Of a DNA stretch of 64,000 nt, positions 17,538-26,435 are shown piece after piece (position 1 is the stretch's first letter; each line of letters opens with the position of its first letter). Where the stretch lies: positions 47,805 through 111,804 of the forward strand of contig NZ_FOCQ01000014.1 in NCBI RefSeq assembly GCF_900110165.1, given 5' to 3'. Both the position numbers and the translations under genes were made by a program. Origin of the DNA: Lihuaxuella thermophila. GTDB taxonomy: Bacteria; Bacillota; Bacilli; Thermoactinomycetales; Thermoactinomycetaceae. Below the pieces are notes generated by a model that searched no databases, was not told the DNA's origin, and worked only from the letters and a program-made list of their open reading frames with translations.

Positions 17538-18944
17538 GTGAGCCTGTGGAGAAAGAAGAGTATCGACGCACTCATTGCCAGCAGCCAACAAGGTCGAACA
17601 CTTAAAAAAGAACTGAGCGCTCTGGATCTCACTTTTCTCGGAATCGGTGCGATTATCGGGACGGGGATTTTCGTTCTCACCGGTGTGGGTGCTTTAAAAG
17701 CCGGGCCGGGATTAATTCTTTCTTTTATCATCGCTGGATTGGCCTGTGCCTTCGCCGCCTTCACCTATGCGGAATTCGCCTCGCTCGTGCCGGTATCGGG
17801 GTCTGTTTACACTTACAGCTACGCGACTCTGGGTGAATTTGTCGCCTGGATTATCGGTTGGGATTTGATGCTGGAATATATACTGGCTGTAAGTGCGGTT
17901 TCCGTCGGGTGGTCCGGCTATTTCACCTCTTTCCTCGAGGGAGTCGGCATTACCATCCCAGCCGCGTTGACCGGCGCGCCGGGAGCAGGAGGCGTATTTA
18001 ACTTACCTGCATTTCTGATTGTTCTGGTTATTACATTCTTGCTCTCCATCGGTGTGAAAGAATCCAAGTGGGTCAACAACGTCATGGTGGTTTTAAAACT
18101 CGTTGTTGTAGCGCTCGTAATTATTGCCGGCGTTTTCTATGTAAAACCTGAAAACTGGACACCGTTTATGCCAATGGGATTTGGAGGAGTCAGTGCGGCT
18201 GCAGCGATCGTGTTCTTTGCGTATTTAGGTTTTGATGCGGTCAGCACCGCTGCGGAAGAAACCCGTGATCCAGGCCGCGATCTGCCGAAAGGGATTCTGT
18301 GGTCTTTGGGAGTTTGTACCCTGCTCTATGTGATCGTATCTGCAATTGTCGTGGGCATTGTACCGTATCAACAATTTGAAGATCATCAAAGTGCTCCCGT
18401 CGCTTATGCCCTGAAAGTCGCCGGCCAGGACTGGGCTGCCGGGATTATCAGCGTGGGAGCCGTTGTCGGGATGATCACGGTGATGCTCGTGATGCTGTAC
18501 GGGCAAACGCGGATCGGTTTCGCCATGTCCAGAGACGGATTGTTGCCCAAATGGATGTCCAGTGTGCATGAAAAATATCGCACTCCGTTTGGTTCCACCT
18601 GGTTTTACGGGTTGTTTTGCGCTTTCCTGGGGGCGTTGGTCCCGCTGGATAAGTTGGCTGAACTGGTCAATATGGGAACGATGGCTGCGTTTGTATTAAT
18701 CTCGGTGGCGGTGATTGTCCTCCGCAGAACCCAGCCGGATCTGCCGCGCAAGTTCCGTTGCCCATGGGTACCGGTTATTCCTGGTCTGGCCATCATCTTC
18801 TGCCTGTATCTCATGTTGCAGTTGCCGGGTGACACCTGGGTCCGCTTCGGCATCTGGTTGCTGATCGGTCTGGTTGTTTACTTCACTTATTCGAGAAAGC
18901 ATTCCAACTTAAATTCTGCCTCAGAAGCAGGAAAAGCAAGCTAA
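17538..18944 (+). CDS. APC family amino acid permease (YfnA/CAT-like)
   Basis: A 468-residue transporter with about 12 membrane segments. The first segment carries the APC unwound motif GIGAIIGTGIFVLTG, and residues FFAYLGFDAVSTAAEETRDPGRDLPKG match the conserved region of cationic amino acid transporter relatives. It probably imports amino acids with protons. The GTG at 17538 follows AAGGGGG by 7 bases; the in-frame ATG at 17496 lacks a ribosome site. A terminator follows. Confidence 0.9.
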   Translation: MSLWRKKSIDALIASSQQGRTLKKELSALDLTFLGIGAIIGTGIFVLTGVGALKAGPGLILSFIIAGLACAFAAFTYAEFASLVPVSGSVYTYSYATLGEFVAWIIGWDLMLEYILAVSAVSVGWSGYFTSFLEGVGITIPAALTGAPGAGGVFNLPAFLIVLVITFLLSIGVKESKWVNNVMVVLKLVVVALVIIAGVFYVKPENWTPFMPMGFGGVSAAAAIVFFAYLGFDAVSTAAEETRDPGRDLPKGILWSLGVCTLLYVIVSAIVVGIVPYQQFEDHQSAPVAYALKVAGQDWAAGIISVGAVVGMITVMLVMLYGQTRIGFAMSRDGLLPKWMSSVHEKYRTPFGSTWFYGLFCAFLGALVPLDKLAELVNMGTMAAFVLISVAVIVLRRTQPDLPRKFRCPWVPVIPGLAIIFCLYLMLQLPGDTWVRFGIWLLIGLVVYFTYSRKHSNLNSASEAGKAS

Positions 18945-18958
18945 GTATGGCATGAATC

Positions 18959-18994
18959 AGAGAGTTGTTGTTCATCAACAACTCTCTTTTTATT
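18959..18994 (+). terminator. Terminator of the amino acid permease gene
   Basis: A 12-bp perfect stem (18959-18970 with 18976-18987, 5-base loop) followed by TTTTATT. Confidence 0.88.
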
Positions 18995-19070
18995 GCAGAA
19001 GTACCCGTGCTGAGCCCGGCCTGCCCTTTCCTTTTATCCCGGTGCTGTACGTGACCAAATTATCGCGTGA

Positions 19071-20120
19071 TCAGTCCACCCCCTGCATGGCGGTTTTGCT
19101 GCTCGTTTGTTTTCGCTTCTGTTTCATTTCTTTGCGCTTTTGATAGGCTTCGCGTTCCCATTTTTTCAGAAACGGATAGGGATCGTAAGAGAAAGTATTG
19201 CGTCCGTTAAATTTGTAAATGCCGTAGTGCAAATGGGGAGGGAACTTGCCGGCGGTACCCGGGGGACCGTAACCGGAAGAGCCGACCGATCCGATCACTT
19301 CTCCCGGTTTTACGATGTCACCCTTTTTCAATCCCTTGCGAAAGCCGTTTAAATGGGCAAAGTAGTGATAGTTATTGTTGGTGTCCCGAATTCCGATCCG
19401 CCAGCCTCCAAACGGGTTCCAACCGATCAGCTCCACATATCCGTAGCAAGTGCTGAGCACTGGTGTTCCGTATCCGGCAAAGATGTCGGCTCCTTCATGA
19501 ATGCGCGGGCCGCCCCAACCGCGTCGGGCTCCCCAAGAGTTATGGTATGTGTAGTTGTATTGCAAAGGGATGGGGAAAGCGCGTTCCTGGAGGTCAATGG
19601 TTTGAAACTTATCAAAAACTCTCGCGATGTGTGTGATTACATCGACGGCTGTGGGATGTTGGTAATATTTCCAGATTCGTTCACGGACATCGGTTTCCGA
19701 GAGCCCGTTTTGCGTCAGATAACAGGCGATGGAATAAAGAACATCCGCATCATCGGTCGGATCTGCTTTCCCGTCTCCATTGGCATCTCGTCCAATTCCC
19801 TGAAAAAATTGAATCGAAACGGGTATCTGGTCATCCGGATCCGGATTGGCAAGTCCGGCCCACACATGGGAAGGAACCCGGATGGAAACCACTCCTTTGG
19901 GTTTGGGGGCAGAAGACATCCGTATGTTCCGTTCATATTGATCCATGGCAGCCAGATAAGTCCATGGGACACCCGTCAGTGTTTGCATGGTTTCATACAG
20001 GTATTGTCTCAGCGTTTCAGGCGCTAACGGTTGGGCCTGAGACGCTTGGCAGGGGTATGTAAACATGAACAGTGAAGAGATGATGATCATCCAACAACCC
20101 AGTTTTTTTCCCATTCCCAT
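19071..20120 (-). CDS. lytH: M23 family metallopeptidase, LytH-like sporulation endopeptidase
   Basis: A 349-residue secreted protein with a signal peptide (CWMIIISSLFMFTYPCQA). The N-terminal half has a VPWTYLAAMDQYERN segment like lytic-transglycosylase-type folds. The C-terminal half is the M23 zinc peptidase: HEGADIF (HxxxD) and HLHYG (HxH), with GYVELIGWN and GYGPPGTAG. In B. subtilis LytH trims peptide side chains of spore cortex muropeptides to single L-alanine. Its place between yunB and lipA matches the B. subtilis order. The ATG at 20120 has an AGGA site; a GTG and TTG just upstream are alternatives. Confidence 0.85.
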   Translation of the reverse strand: MGMGKKLGCWMIIISSLFMFTYPCQASQAQPLAPETLRQYLYETMQTLTGVPWTYLAAMDQYERNIRMSSAPKPKGVVSIRVPSHVWAGLANPDPDDQIPVSIQFFQGIGRDANGDGKADPTDDADVLYSIACYLTQNGLSETDVRERIWKYYQHPTAVDVITHIARVFDKFQTIDLQERAFPIPLQYNYTYHNSWGARRGWGGPRIHEGADIFAGYGTPVLSTCYGYVELIGWNPFGGWRIGIRDTNNNYHYFAHLNGFRKGLKKGDIVKPGEVIGSVGSSGYGPPGTAGKFPPHLHYGIYKFNGRNTFSYDPYPFLKKWEREAYQKRKEMKQKRKQTSSKTAMQGVD

Positions 20121-20199
20121 CACCAAATTTCCTGAACATCTGTCATTTTTTGTTATTATGCCGAATGGATGGGAAAAGTATTTTGGAAATTACAGGAAT

Positions 20200-20236
20200 A
20201 AAAATAAGGACTGCCGTCACAGCAGTCCTTATTTTT
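20200..20236 (-). terminator. Terminator of the siderophore-binding protein gene
   Basis: A 14-bp perfect stem (20201-20214 with 20222-20235), T-rich on both strands' 3' sides. It overlaps the stop codon of the minus-strand gene at 20229. Confidence 0.85.
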
Positions 20237-21188
20237 GGTTTTTCAATTGGTTGATATAACCGTTTAATTGGTCAAGCATCAAGTTGGCCGCTTTTACACC
20301 GCCGGCGGTATTCCAGATGACATCATCCACTTTGAAAGCGCGGTTGTTTTTCACGGCATTCAGGTTTTTCCACAGCGGATCTTGTGTCCACTCTTGTTCT
20401 TGTTTGTTTCCTTTATTGTCGCCTTGGTCATAGGTGAAGTAGAACAGAATGTCTCCGTCCATCTCCGGGATGCGTTCTCTGGTAATTTCGATGGCAAAAT
20501 CGTTTTTGTTCTGAATTTCCGGCCGGGCAAATCCCACATCTTTGAGGATCACGCCGGAGAAGCTGTCCAATTGATAGATTCTGGTTTTACCCGCCATAAA
20601 CCGAACCATGGATACTTTTTGTTTTAAGAGATCACCGGCGTTTTTCCGTACTTCCTCCACTTTTTGCTGATAAGCGGCCAGTACTTTTTCTCCTTCGGCT
20701 TCTTTATTGAGAGCTTTGGCATACAACTTGAAGTTGATTTTCCAATCCCCGCGCAATTCATCCGCAAAAACGGTTGGTGCGATGGCGGACAACTGGTTGT
20801 ATATTTTTTCCTGGCGCATTTTGTTGCCGATAATCAAGTCAGGCTTTAAGCTGGAGATCGTTTCCAGACTGGGCTGGTGTTCGATTCCGACTTCTTTCAC
20901 GCCCTGGAGATCTTGTTCCAAGTGTTTGTACCAGGGGTTTCCGGTAAATGCCTTCACAGCTCCGACCGGTTTGACGCCCAGAGCGAGGGCGGCTTCAACG
21001 CCTTCATTGGTCAGAACAACGACCCGTTTCGGATGTTCGGGAACTTGCGTTTTGCCCATGGCATGTTCGATGGTCCGGGTTTTTCCTGTTTGTTCCGAAG
21101 ATTGGGAGGCGGACGGTTGGCTGCATCCGACTGCGGCCAATGCAAACACAGTGAATAGGCATAACAAGGAGATGAGTTTCTTCTTCAT
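20229..21188 (-). CDS. Iron-siderophore ABC transporter substrate-binding lipoprotein
   Basis: A 319-residue FecB/FepB-type binding protein. The signal peptide ends in the lipobox AVGC. The mature part has the PKRVVVLTNEGVEAALALG entry, LKPDLIIGNKMRQEK and the long helix and C-terminal lobe of class III binding proteins. It captures ferric siderophore for the two permeases encoded divergently at 21368-23430. The ATG follows GGAGGAACTACATA. A sigma-A promoter and a Fur box lie directly upstream, so it should be iron-repressed. Confidence 0.9.
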   Translation of the reverse strand: MKKKLISLLCLFTVFALAAVGCSQPSASQSSEQTGKTRTIEHAMGKTQVPEHPKRVVVLTNEGVEAALALGVKPVGAVKAFTGNPWYKHLEQDLQGVKEVGIEHQPSLETISSLKPDLIIGNKMRQEKIYNQLSAIAPTVFADELRGDWKINFKLYAKALNKEAEGEKVLAAYQQKVEEVRKNAGDLLKQKVSMVRFMAGKTRIYQLDSFSGVILKDVGFARPEIQNKNDFAIEITRERIPEMDGDILFYFTYDQGDNKGNKQEQEWTQDPLWKNLNAVKNNRAFKVDDVIWNTAGGVKAANLMLDQLNGYINQLKNQK

Positions 21189-21208
21189 TATGTAGTTCCT
21201 CCGTATCA

Positions 21209-21228
21209 AATTGATAATGATTATCATT
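21209..21228 (-). promoter_or_regulatory. Fur box at the binding-protein promoter
   Basis: TTGATAATGATTATCATT matches the Fur inverted repeat almost perfectly. It lies just downstream of the -10 box at the expected transcription start of the minus-strand gene. Confidence 0.8.
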
Positions 21229-21236
21229 CCATTACA

Positions 21237-21265
21237 AATATATGGGACAGGGCTGAAAAAGTCAA
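21237..21265 (-). promoter_or_regulatory. Sigma-A promoter of the binding-protein gene
   Basis: On the minus strand, TTGACT (21260-21265) and TATATT (21237-21242) are separated by exactly 17 bases. Confidence 0.75.
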
Positions 21266-21273
21266 CTCTTTTT

Positions 21274-21293
21274 TGATAATGATTTTCAAAATC
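21274..21293 (+). promoter_or_regulatory. Fur box at the permease promoter
   Basis: TGATAATGATTTTCAAAATC has an intact left half and a weaker right half of the Fur repeat. It abuts the -35 box of the plus-strand promoter. Confidence 0.7.
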
Positions 21294-21294
21294 G

Positions 21295-21323
21295 TTGACA
21301 CCTCTGAGGGCATCGCATAGACT
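21295..21323 (+). promoter_or_regulatory. Sigma-A promoter of the permease genes
   Basis: TTGACA (21295-21300) and TAGACT (21318-21323) with a 17-base spacer. Confidence 0.75.
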
Positions 21324-21367
21324 GAAGTTGGTTTTAAACGGAACGGAAAGAAGGAAAGGTGACATCA

Positions 21368-22381
21368 TTGAATTCAGTATTAAGGAACAGATCGCAGAAG
21401 TGGTTGGGCTTGTTAGCCGGCATCATCATTGTTGTTTTATTCGCCGGGATCAGCATCAGTGTCGGTGTGACCAAGATCCCGCTCAGCAAAGTGGTCGAAT
21501 CCTTTATGGAATATAACGGTTCCAATGAACACCTGATTATCCGGACGACCCGTGTCCCGCGAGCTTTGATCGCAGTGGTTGTCGGGGCCAGCCTGAGTAT
21601 CGCCGGAGCGGTGATGCAGGCCTTAACGCGGAATCCTTTGGCTTCCCCGGCTACGCTTGGCGTCAATGCGGGTGCGAGTCTGTTTATCGTGTCAGCGGTC
21701 TCCTTTTTCTCCATCACTTCATTAACTTCATTAATGGCGATTGGATTTGCGGGAGCCGCCGTTGCCTCCTTCACGGTGTACTTTTTGGGATCTGTCGGCA
21801 GGGAAGGGTTGACTCCCATTAAATTAACGTTGGCCGGTGCTGCGATCGCGGCATTGTTTTCCTCCCTTACTCAGGGTTTGTTGGTGATGAATGAAAAAGG
21901 TTTGGATGAGGTGATGTTCTGGCTGACAGGTTCAGTGGAAGGACGGAAACTGGAGATGGTCCAGCCTGTTTTTCCTTATGTCATGTTCGGATGGGTACTG
22001 GCTCTATTGCTGGCCGGAAAAATCAATGTGTTGACGATGGGGGAAGATGTGGCGAAGGGATTGGGCCAGCGGACGGGATGGACGAAGCTGATGGGGGCAC
22101 TTGTGGTCATTTTGCTCGCCGGAGGCTCGGTAGCCATCGCCGGGCCGATTGTCTTTGTCGGTCTGGTGGTTCCGCATGTGGCCCGGACACTGGTGGGGAT
22201 TGACCACCGGTGGCTGTTGCCGTATTGCGGTGTGTTGGGAGCGCTGTTCCTGTTGGCGGCGGATATCGGAGGCCGCTTTATCATGAATGAACAGGAAATT
22301 CCGGTTGGGGTGATGACCGCCATCATCGGAACTCCATTCTTCATCTATATCGCGCGTAGAAAGGTGAGCGAACGAGCATGA
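21368..22381 (+). CDS. Iron-siderophore ABC transporter permease (FecCD family), first subunit
   Basis: A 337-residue permease with about 9-10 membrane segments. RTTRVPRALIAVVVGASLSIAGAVMQALTRNPLASPATLGVNAGAS is the FecCD hallmark stretch, and VGLVVPHVARTLVG is the ATPase-contact region. It forms a heterodimer with the next product. The TTG at 21368 follows AAAGGTG by 6 bases; a GTG at 21359 is the alternative. Transcribed from a Fur-controlled promoter shared back-to-back with the binding-protein gene. Confidence 0.9.
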   Translation: MNSVLRNRSQKWLGLLAGIIIVVLFAGISISVGVTKIPLSKVVESFMEYNGSNEHLIIRTTRVPRALIAVVVGASLSIAGAVMQALTRNPLASPATLGVNAGASLFIVSAVSFFSITSLTSLMAIGFAGAAVASFTVYFLGSVGREGLTPIKLTLAGAAIAALFSSLTQGLLVMNEKGLDEVMFWLTGSVEGRKLEMVQPVFPYVMFGWVLALLLAGKINVLTMGEDVAKGLGQRTGWTKLMGALVVILLAGGSVAIAGPIVFVGLVVPHVARTLVGIDHRWLLPYCGVLGALFLLAADIGGRFIMNEQEIPVGVMTAIIGTPFFIYIARRKVSERA

Positions 22382-23430
22382 AGAGGTTTATGCCCATCCG
22401 TATAGGCGGGGACCGGTTCAGTTTTCTGATGGATAAAAAAGCTGCCGGGGTGATCGGTCTGTTGAGCCTGGCTGTTTTTGCCGCCGTGGTGATCAGTGTC
22501 GGAGTGGGGGAAGTTTATATTGCTCCGCTTGATGTCATCAAGGTCTTTTTGGGGACGGGTTCTCCGTCGGACGCTCTGGTTGTGAATACGTTTCGCCTTC
22601 CCCGGATCTGCATCGCCTTTCTATCCGGTGCGGCTCTCGCGGTTTCCGGGGCTCTTTTGCAAGCAGTTGTGCGCAATCCGCTGGCCTCTCCCGATATCAT
22701 CGGGATTACGGGCGGGGCATCGGTGGCGGCCGTGTCTGTCATCACTTTTTTCGCTGACAGCACCACATCTTTATCGGTAAGCATTCACTGGGTTCCTGCG
22801 GCCGCTTTTCTGGGAGCCACCGTTATTGCGATACTGATCTATCTTTTTTCATGGAAAGACGGTGTTTCTCCCTTCCGGCTGGTGTTGATCGGGATTGGCT
22901 TCTATACAGCCACCCAGGCGGCCGTCAACTTGATCATTTTACTGGGTCCCGTTTTTCGTGCCGTTGAGTCGAAAACGTGGCTGACGGGAAGCGTGTATGG
23001 AAGTACATGGGAGCAGGTGTTGACGCTCCTTCCCTGGGTCGGGATCTTAATTCCCCTGTCCATTCTGCTCGGACGCCATGTCAATGTTCAGCAGTTCGGC
23101 GATTCATTGGCGACAGGACTTGGAAACCCGGTACAAAAGCACAGGATGATGCTGTTGTTCATCAGCACCGGACTGGCCGGTTCAGCGATCGCCTTTGCCG
23201 GAGGAATTGGTTTCGTCGGACTGATCGCCCCCCATGCGGCCAGAAGATTGGTTGGCGCTTCATTTGGAGCCCTGCTTCCGGCATCCGCTCTTTTAGGAGC
23301 GCTGTTTGTGATGCTGGCCGATCTGGCGGGGAGAACGGTAATGGCCCCGACTGAAATCCCGGCGGGTGTATTTACGGCTGTCATCGGGGCCCCGTATTTT
23401 ATCTATCTTTTGTTCCGCAGCCGGATGTGA
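22378..23430 (+). CDS. Iron-siderophore ABC transporter permease (FecCD family), second subunit
   Basis: A 350-residue FecCD permease. FRLPRICIAFLSGAALAVSGALLQAVVRNPLASPDIIGI and GFVGLIAPHAARRLVG are the family stretches. Its ATG overlaps the stop of the first subunit (ATGA), so the two are translated together. No ATPase gene follows; as with B. subtilis feuABC, a shared ATPase elsewhere is the likely power source. Confidence 0.9.
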   Translation: MKRFMPIRIGGDRFSFLMDKKAAGVIGLLSLAVFAAVVISVGVGEVYIAPLDVIKVFLGTGSPSDALVVNTFRLPRICIAFLSGAALAVSGALLQAVVRNPLASPDIIGITGGASVAAVSVITFFADSTTSLSVSIHWVPAAAFLGATVIAILIYLFSWKDGVSPFRLVLIGIGFYTATQAAVNLIILLGPVFRAVESKTWLTGSVYGSTWEQVLTLLPWVGILIPLSILLGRHVNVQQFGDSLATGLGNPVQKHRMMLLFISTGLAGSAIAFAGGIGFVGLIAPHAARRLVGASFGALLPASALLGALFVMLADLAGRTVMAPTEIPAGVFTAVIGAPYFIYLLFRSRM

Positions 23431-23583
23431 GTGAGCGAATCCGAAAGAGCGCGTTCGGCTCGATGAATGGACAAATGAGGGTAGGGCTGCCGTTTTTGTG
23501 GTAATATAAACAGGGAATGAAAGGGGCATTGTCGGAAAAACGGGACAGAGCTGTCCTAAATCTGTGATACAGGAGGAATGATT

Positions 23584-24492
23584 GTGGCGACAGAGCGCAC
23601 AAATGGGACCAGAGAGCGCAAGCCTGAATGGCTCAAGGTCCGGCTGACCACCAACGAAAACTATCAGGAACTCAAAAAAATGATGCGCAGCAAGACGTTA
23701 CACACGGTCTGTGAAGAAGCGCGTTGTCCCAACATTTATGAGTGCTGGGCCAACCGGACGGCCACCTTTATGATTCTGGGGGATATTTGCACGCGGGCCT
23801 GCCGGTTTTGTGCGGTAAAAACCGGATTGCCGACAGAACTGGATTGGGCGGAGCCGGAACGTGTGGCTGAAGCCGTGGAACAAATGGGTGTTCGCCATGC
23901 CGTGGTTACGTCTGTTGCCCGTGATGATCTCCAGGATGGAGGTGCAGCCATTTTTGCAGCCACCATTCGGGCGATCCGCAAACGCAATCCCTTTACCAGT
24001 GTGGAGGTCTTGATTCCCGACTTCATGGGTAACTGGGATGCGCTCAAAGTAGTCATGGATGCGAAACCCGATATCCTTAATCATAATATCGAAACGGTTC
24101 GCCGCCGCTCGGACCGCGTCCGTTCCAAGGCCAAATATGACCGATCCCTGGAGCTTTTGAAAAAGGCGAAAGAGTTTCAGCCGCAAATTCCGACGAAATC
24201 CAGCATCATGGTCGGGGTTGGAGAAACGTTTGATGAAGTGGTGGAAGCGATGCAGGATCTGCGTGCCCATGATGTCAACATCGTGACCATCGGTCAATAC
24301 CTGCAACCGACCAAGAAGCATCTCAAAATTGAGCGTTACTATACACCGGATGAGTTTGCCAAGTTGAAAGAGATCGGTTTGGCCATGGGTTTCTCCCATG
24401 TGGAATCCGGGCCGCTGGTACGCAGTTCTTATCATGCTCATGAACAAGTGAAATCCGCCGAGCGGAATGAACAACAAAAAATGGCTCAATAA
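23584..24492 (+). CDS. lipA: Lipoyl synthase
   Basis: A 302-residue radical SAM enzyme that inserts two sulfurs into octanoyl groups to make lipoate on 2-oxoacid dehydrogenase and glycine cleavage proteins. The radical SAM cluster ligands are CTRACRFC (about Cys 69, 73, 76). The auxiliary cluster ligands [12 protein letters not shown] are at about 43, 48 and 54. The conserved C-terminal RSSY serine ligand is present ([10 protein letters not shown]). GTG at 23584 is chosen because GGAGG lies 7 bases upstream; the ATG at 23578 is too close. Followed by a terminator and by yutC and yutD as in B. subtilis. Confidence 0.95.
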   Translation: MATERTNGTRERKPEWLKVRLTTNENYQELKKMMRSKTLHTVCEEARCPNIYECWANRTATFMILGDICTRACRFCAVKTGLPTELDWAEPERVAEAVEQMGVRHAVVTSVARDDLQDGGAAIFAATIRAIRKRNPFTSVEVLIPDFMGNWDALKVVMDAKPDILNHNIETVRRRSDRVRSKAKYDRSLELLKKAKEFQPQIPTKSSIMVGVGETFDEVVEAMQDLRAHDVNIVTIGQYLQPTKKHLKIERYYTPDEFAKLKEIGLAMGFSHVESGPLVRSSYHAHEQVKSAERNEQQKMAQ

Positions 24493-24494
24493 AA

Positions 24495-24530
24495 AAAGAC
24501 GGCTTCTGCTGAGAGGCCGCCTTTTTTTTT
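24495..24530 (+). terminator. Terminator of lipA
   Basis: An AAGACGGC/GCCGCCTT-type stem followed by nine T residues (24522-24530). Confidence 0.8.
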
Positions 24531-24535
24531 GGAAA

Positions 24536-25195
24536 TCAATCTTCATTCGGGTTTACTTGCCTGCGTTGTTGGGGATAAATGGATTCATTTACATCCGGTG
24601 GGGTTTCATCTCCCATTTTCCGGAGCAATTGTTCCAGATCGCCCCGCACCCCCTCCACATCCGAGGCTCCGTTTAACCTCATTCCGACGCGTTGGATCTG
24701 GGAATTGAGGTTCCGGTCCGTGGTCACGTGGACTTTAAAATAGCGGGGAGTAATGCTTTCAGCGGTCCGTTTTGCCTCTTTGACGGTTTTGGTGTCCATT
24801 TTTCCGTTTTTGGTGTTGACGCCTACAAAAACATGGTCATCAGTCACGAGTGCTGTGGCTTCCTTGACATTGGGCAATACGGTCACCATCTGGGCGATAT
24901 GCCGTGCCAGCAGGGAGCGGTCTACAAAAACATTGGGCCCCGCCGCCCGTCCGTCTCCGGTTTTATAGTTTTCGGGAATATATTTAAAATATCCGATTTC
25001 GTTTTGTCCCCCGCCATAAGCCGATTCTTCACCGTTGATCACATCATTGCGCACCATGCCGAAGCGGGTGTCATTGTGATGTTCCCGGTAGAGAGGCTCC
25101 TGCGCTTCGCCGGGTTTTGCTGGCTCCGGGGAAGTACAGGCGGCTGTGGACAGGATGAACAAGAACACAAGAAAACCTGTGCAAATTCGTATCAT
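24536..25195 (-). CDS. yutC: YhcN/YlaJ family sporulation lipoprotein (YutC)
   Basis: A 219-residue lipoprotein with lipobox TAAC after a short signal peptide. The body has the YhcN/YlaJ pattern: VDRSLLARHIAQMVTVLPNVKEATALVTDDHVFVGV, a ring-like fold found in spore membrane lipoproteins. It probably sits on a forespore membrane. Position between lipA and yutD matches B. subtilis yutC. ATG at 25195 is used; a GTG at 25207 sits immediately after AGGAGGT and is too close. Confidence 0.8.
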   Translation of the reverse strand: MIRICTGFLVFLFILSTAACTSPEPAKPGEAQEPLYREHHNDTRFGMVRNDVINGEESAYGGGQNEIGYFKYIPENYKTGDGRAAGPNVFVDRSLLARHIAQMVTVLPNVKEATALVTDDHVFVGVNTKNGKMDTKTVKEAKRTAESITPRYFKVHVTTDRNLNSQIQRVGMRLNGASDVEGVRGDLEQLLRKMGDETPPDVNESIYPQQRRQVNPNED

Positions 25196-25339
25196 CGCTT
25201 TCGGCACACCTCCTGATGTTAGCTTTGCCTTGTGCCCGCGACCTTACGCTTCCAGTTTTTTACCGGATAATTGATGGCAGATGGATGGGCGGACATTGTG
25301 GTAACATATAAGTGACAAACTCTGTAAAGGTTGATTTAA

Positions 25340-25615
25340 ATGGATCGGATTTACATTCAAGGAAATGAATATGTAGTTTTGACAAATTATCGCAACGGAT
25401 GGAATCCGGATGCTTTCAAAAAAAGGTATTGCGATATCTTAAATAAATACGATTACATCGTCGGAGACTGGGGGTATGGCCAGTTAAGGTTAAAAGGTTT
25501 CTTTTCCGATGATCATGCCCGGGCCACGCCGGAGACAAAAATCAGTTATTTGCAGGAATACTTAAATGAATATTGTAATTTTGGCTGCGCTTACTTCGTT
25601 TTGAAGCGCGTATAA
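25340..25615 (+). CDS. yutD: YutD family protein
   Basis: A 91-residue cytosolic protein. NKYDYIVGDWGYGQLRLKGF is the YutD (DUF1027) signature, followed by the conserved ISYLQEYLNEYCNFGCAYFVLKR. Function unknown; in many Firmicutes it lies beside lipA or yutC. The start lacks a strong ribosome site (AAAGGTTGATTTAA). A terminator follows. Confidence 0.88.
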   Translation: MDRIYIQGNEYVVLTNYRNGWNPDAFKKRYCDILNKYDYIVGDWGYGQLRLKGFFSDDHARATPETKISYLQEYLNEYCNFGCAYFVLKRV

Positions 25616-25625
25616 AGAACACAAA

Positions 25626-25668
25626 AAAGGCCTGTTCCCTCCGGAAGCGGGAGAACAAGGCCTCTTTA
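25626..25668 (+). terminator. Terminator of yutD
   Basis: AGGCCTGTT pairs with AACAAGGCCT around an inner CCCTCC/GGGAG-type helix, followed by CTTTATT. The left side also has an A-run, so it can serve the minus-strand gene that ends at 25681. Confidence 0.7.
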
Positions 25669-25680
25669 TTATATTACCTG

Positions 25681-25938
25681 CTATTTGGTTTCCTCGTCGT
25701 CATCATGGGTAGGGTGGCTTCCCGGGCTTACCCGGGGCAATCCTTCATGAAATTCGCGCATCTCATACGTAAAATTCGAAGTCATATGTTGACCGGGACG
25801 CCAAGGGGATGATTTCCCCAATTTTTTTTCATGCGTGGCCGCTTCGTAGGGGCCTTCGGGAAATTCTTCGGGAATCAAATCGTTATGTAAGGATTTAACC
25901 GTAGAAAGTTCTTGATGCATCTCTTTGTTATTTTCCAC
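25681..25938 (-). CDS. DUF3905-like small hydrophilic protein
   Basis: An 85-residue charged protein. LIPEEFPEGPYEAATHEKKLGKSSPWRPGQ, TYEMREFHEGLPR and the end HPTHDDD resemble small DUF3905 proteins of spore formers. Role unknown. GTG at 25938 is chosen because GAGGGGTGAT lies upstream; an upstream GTG at 25947 overlaps that site. Confidence 0.6.
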   Translation of the reverse strand: MENNKEMHQELSTVKSLHNDLIPEEFPEGPYEAATHEKKLGKSSPWRPGQHMTSNFTYEMREFHEGLPRVSPGSHPTHDDDEETK

Positions 25939-25989
25939 CTTGATCACCCCTCATCCTTAACATGAGCGGTGAAAGGATTAATTATTCCT

Positions 25990-26262
25990 TCAGACAAGAG
26001 TGTACAGAAACTGTTTCAGCTCTGCCGCCTCCGCTTCCGACAGTTGAAAGGCATATTCCAAATAACCCGGTTCTTCCAAGTCATCCGGGCCGATGATGGC
26101 GAAGCGGTTGGATTGTATATTGAGGACGAGTAATTTTCCATAAAAGCGGTCGGTGAGAGTGATCGCCAAATCGAAGCGGTTGGTCTCCCCCATAAAGCTG
26201 ACATATCGGGTACGGGTATTTTCGGTTTCATCATATAAAAACATCCACTCTTTGTTTGTCAT
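25990..26262 (-). CDS. DUF3055 family protein
   Basis: A 90-residue protein. FLYDETENTRTRYVSFMGE, RFDLAITLTDRFYGKLLVLN and FAIIGPDDLEEPGYLEYAF match the DUF3055 family of Bacillales, whose function is unknown. It is small, acidic and probably cytosolic. The ATG follows AAGGGGCTAGTAAG. Confidence 0.8.
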   Translation of the reverse strand: MTNKEWMFLYDETENTRTRYVSFMGETNRFDLAITLTDRFYGKLLVLNIQSNRFAIIGPDDLEEPGYLEYAFQLSEAEAAELKQFLYTLV

Positions 26263-26435
26263 CTTACTAGCCCCTTCATGTTCATTTCTACATCATTATA
26301 CATGACAAACACCCGTCCCGAAACAGAACCCGGAGCATGGAGGTGGCTTCGGATGCGAAATGAACACCGCTTCCATTCTGACCCGCAGGTCTGGTCATTC
26401 GCCTGTCGTGCATCGCTTCCCACATGCAATCAGTT

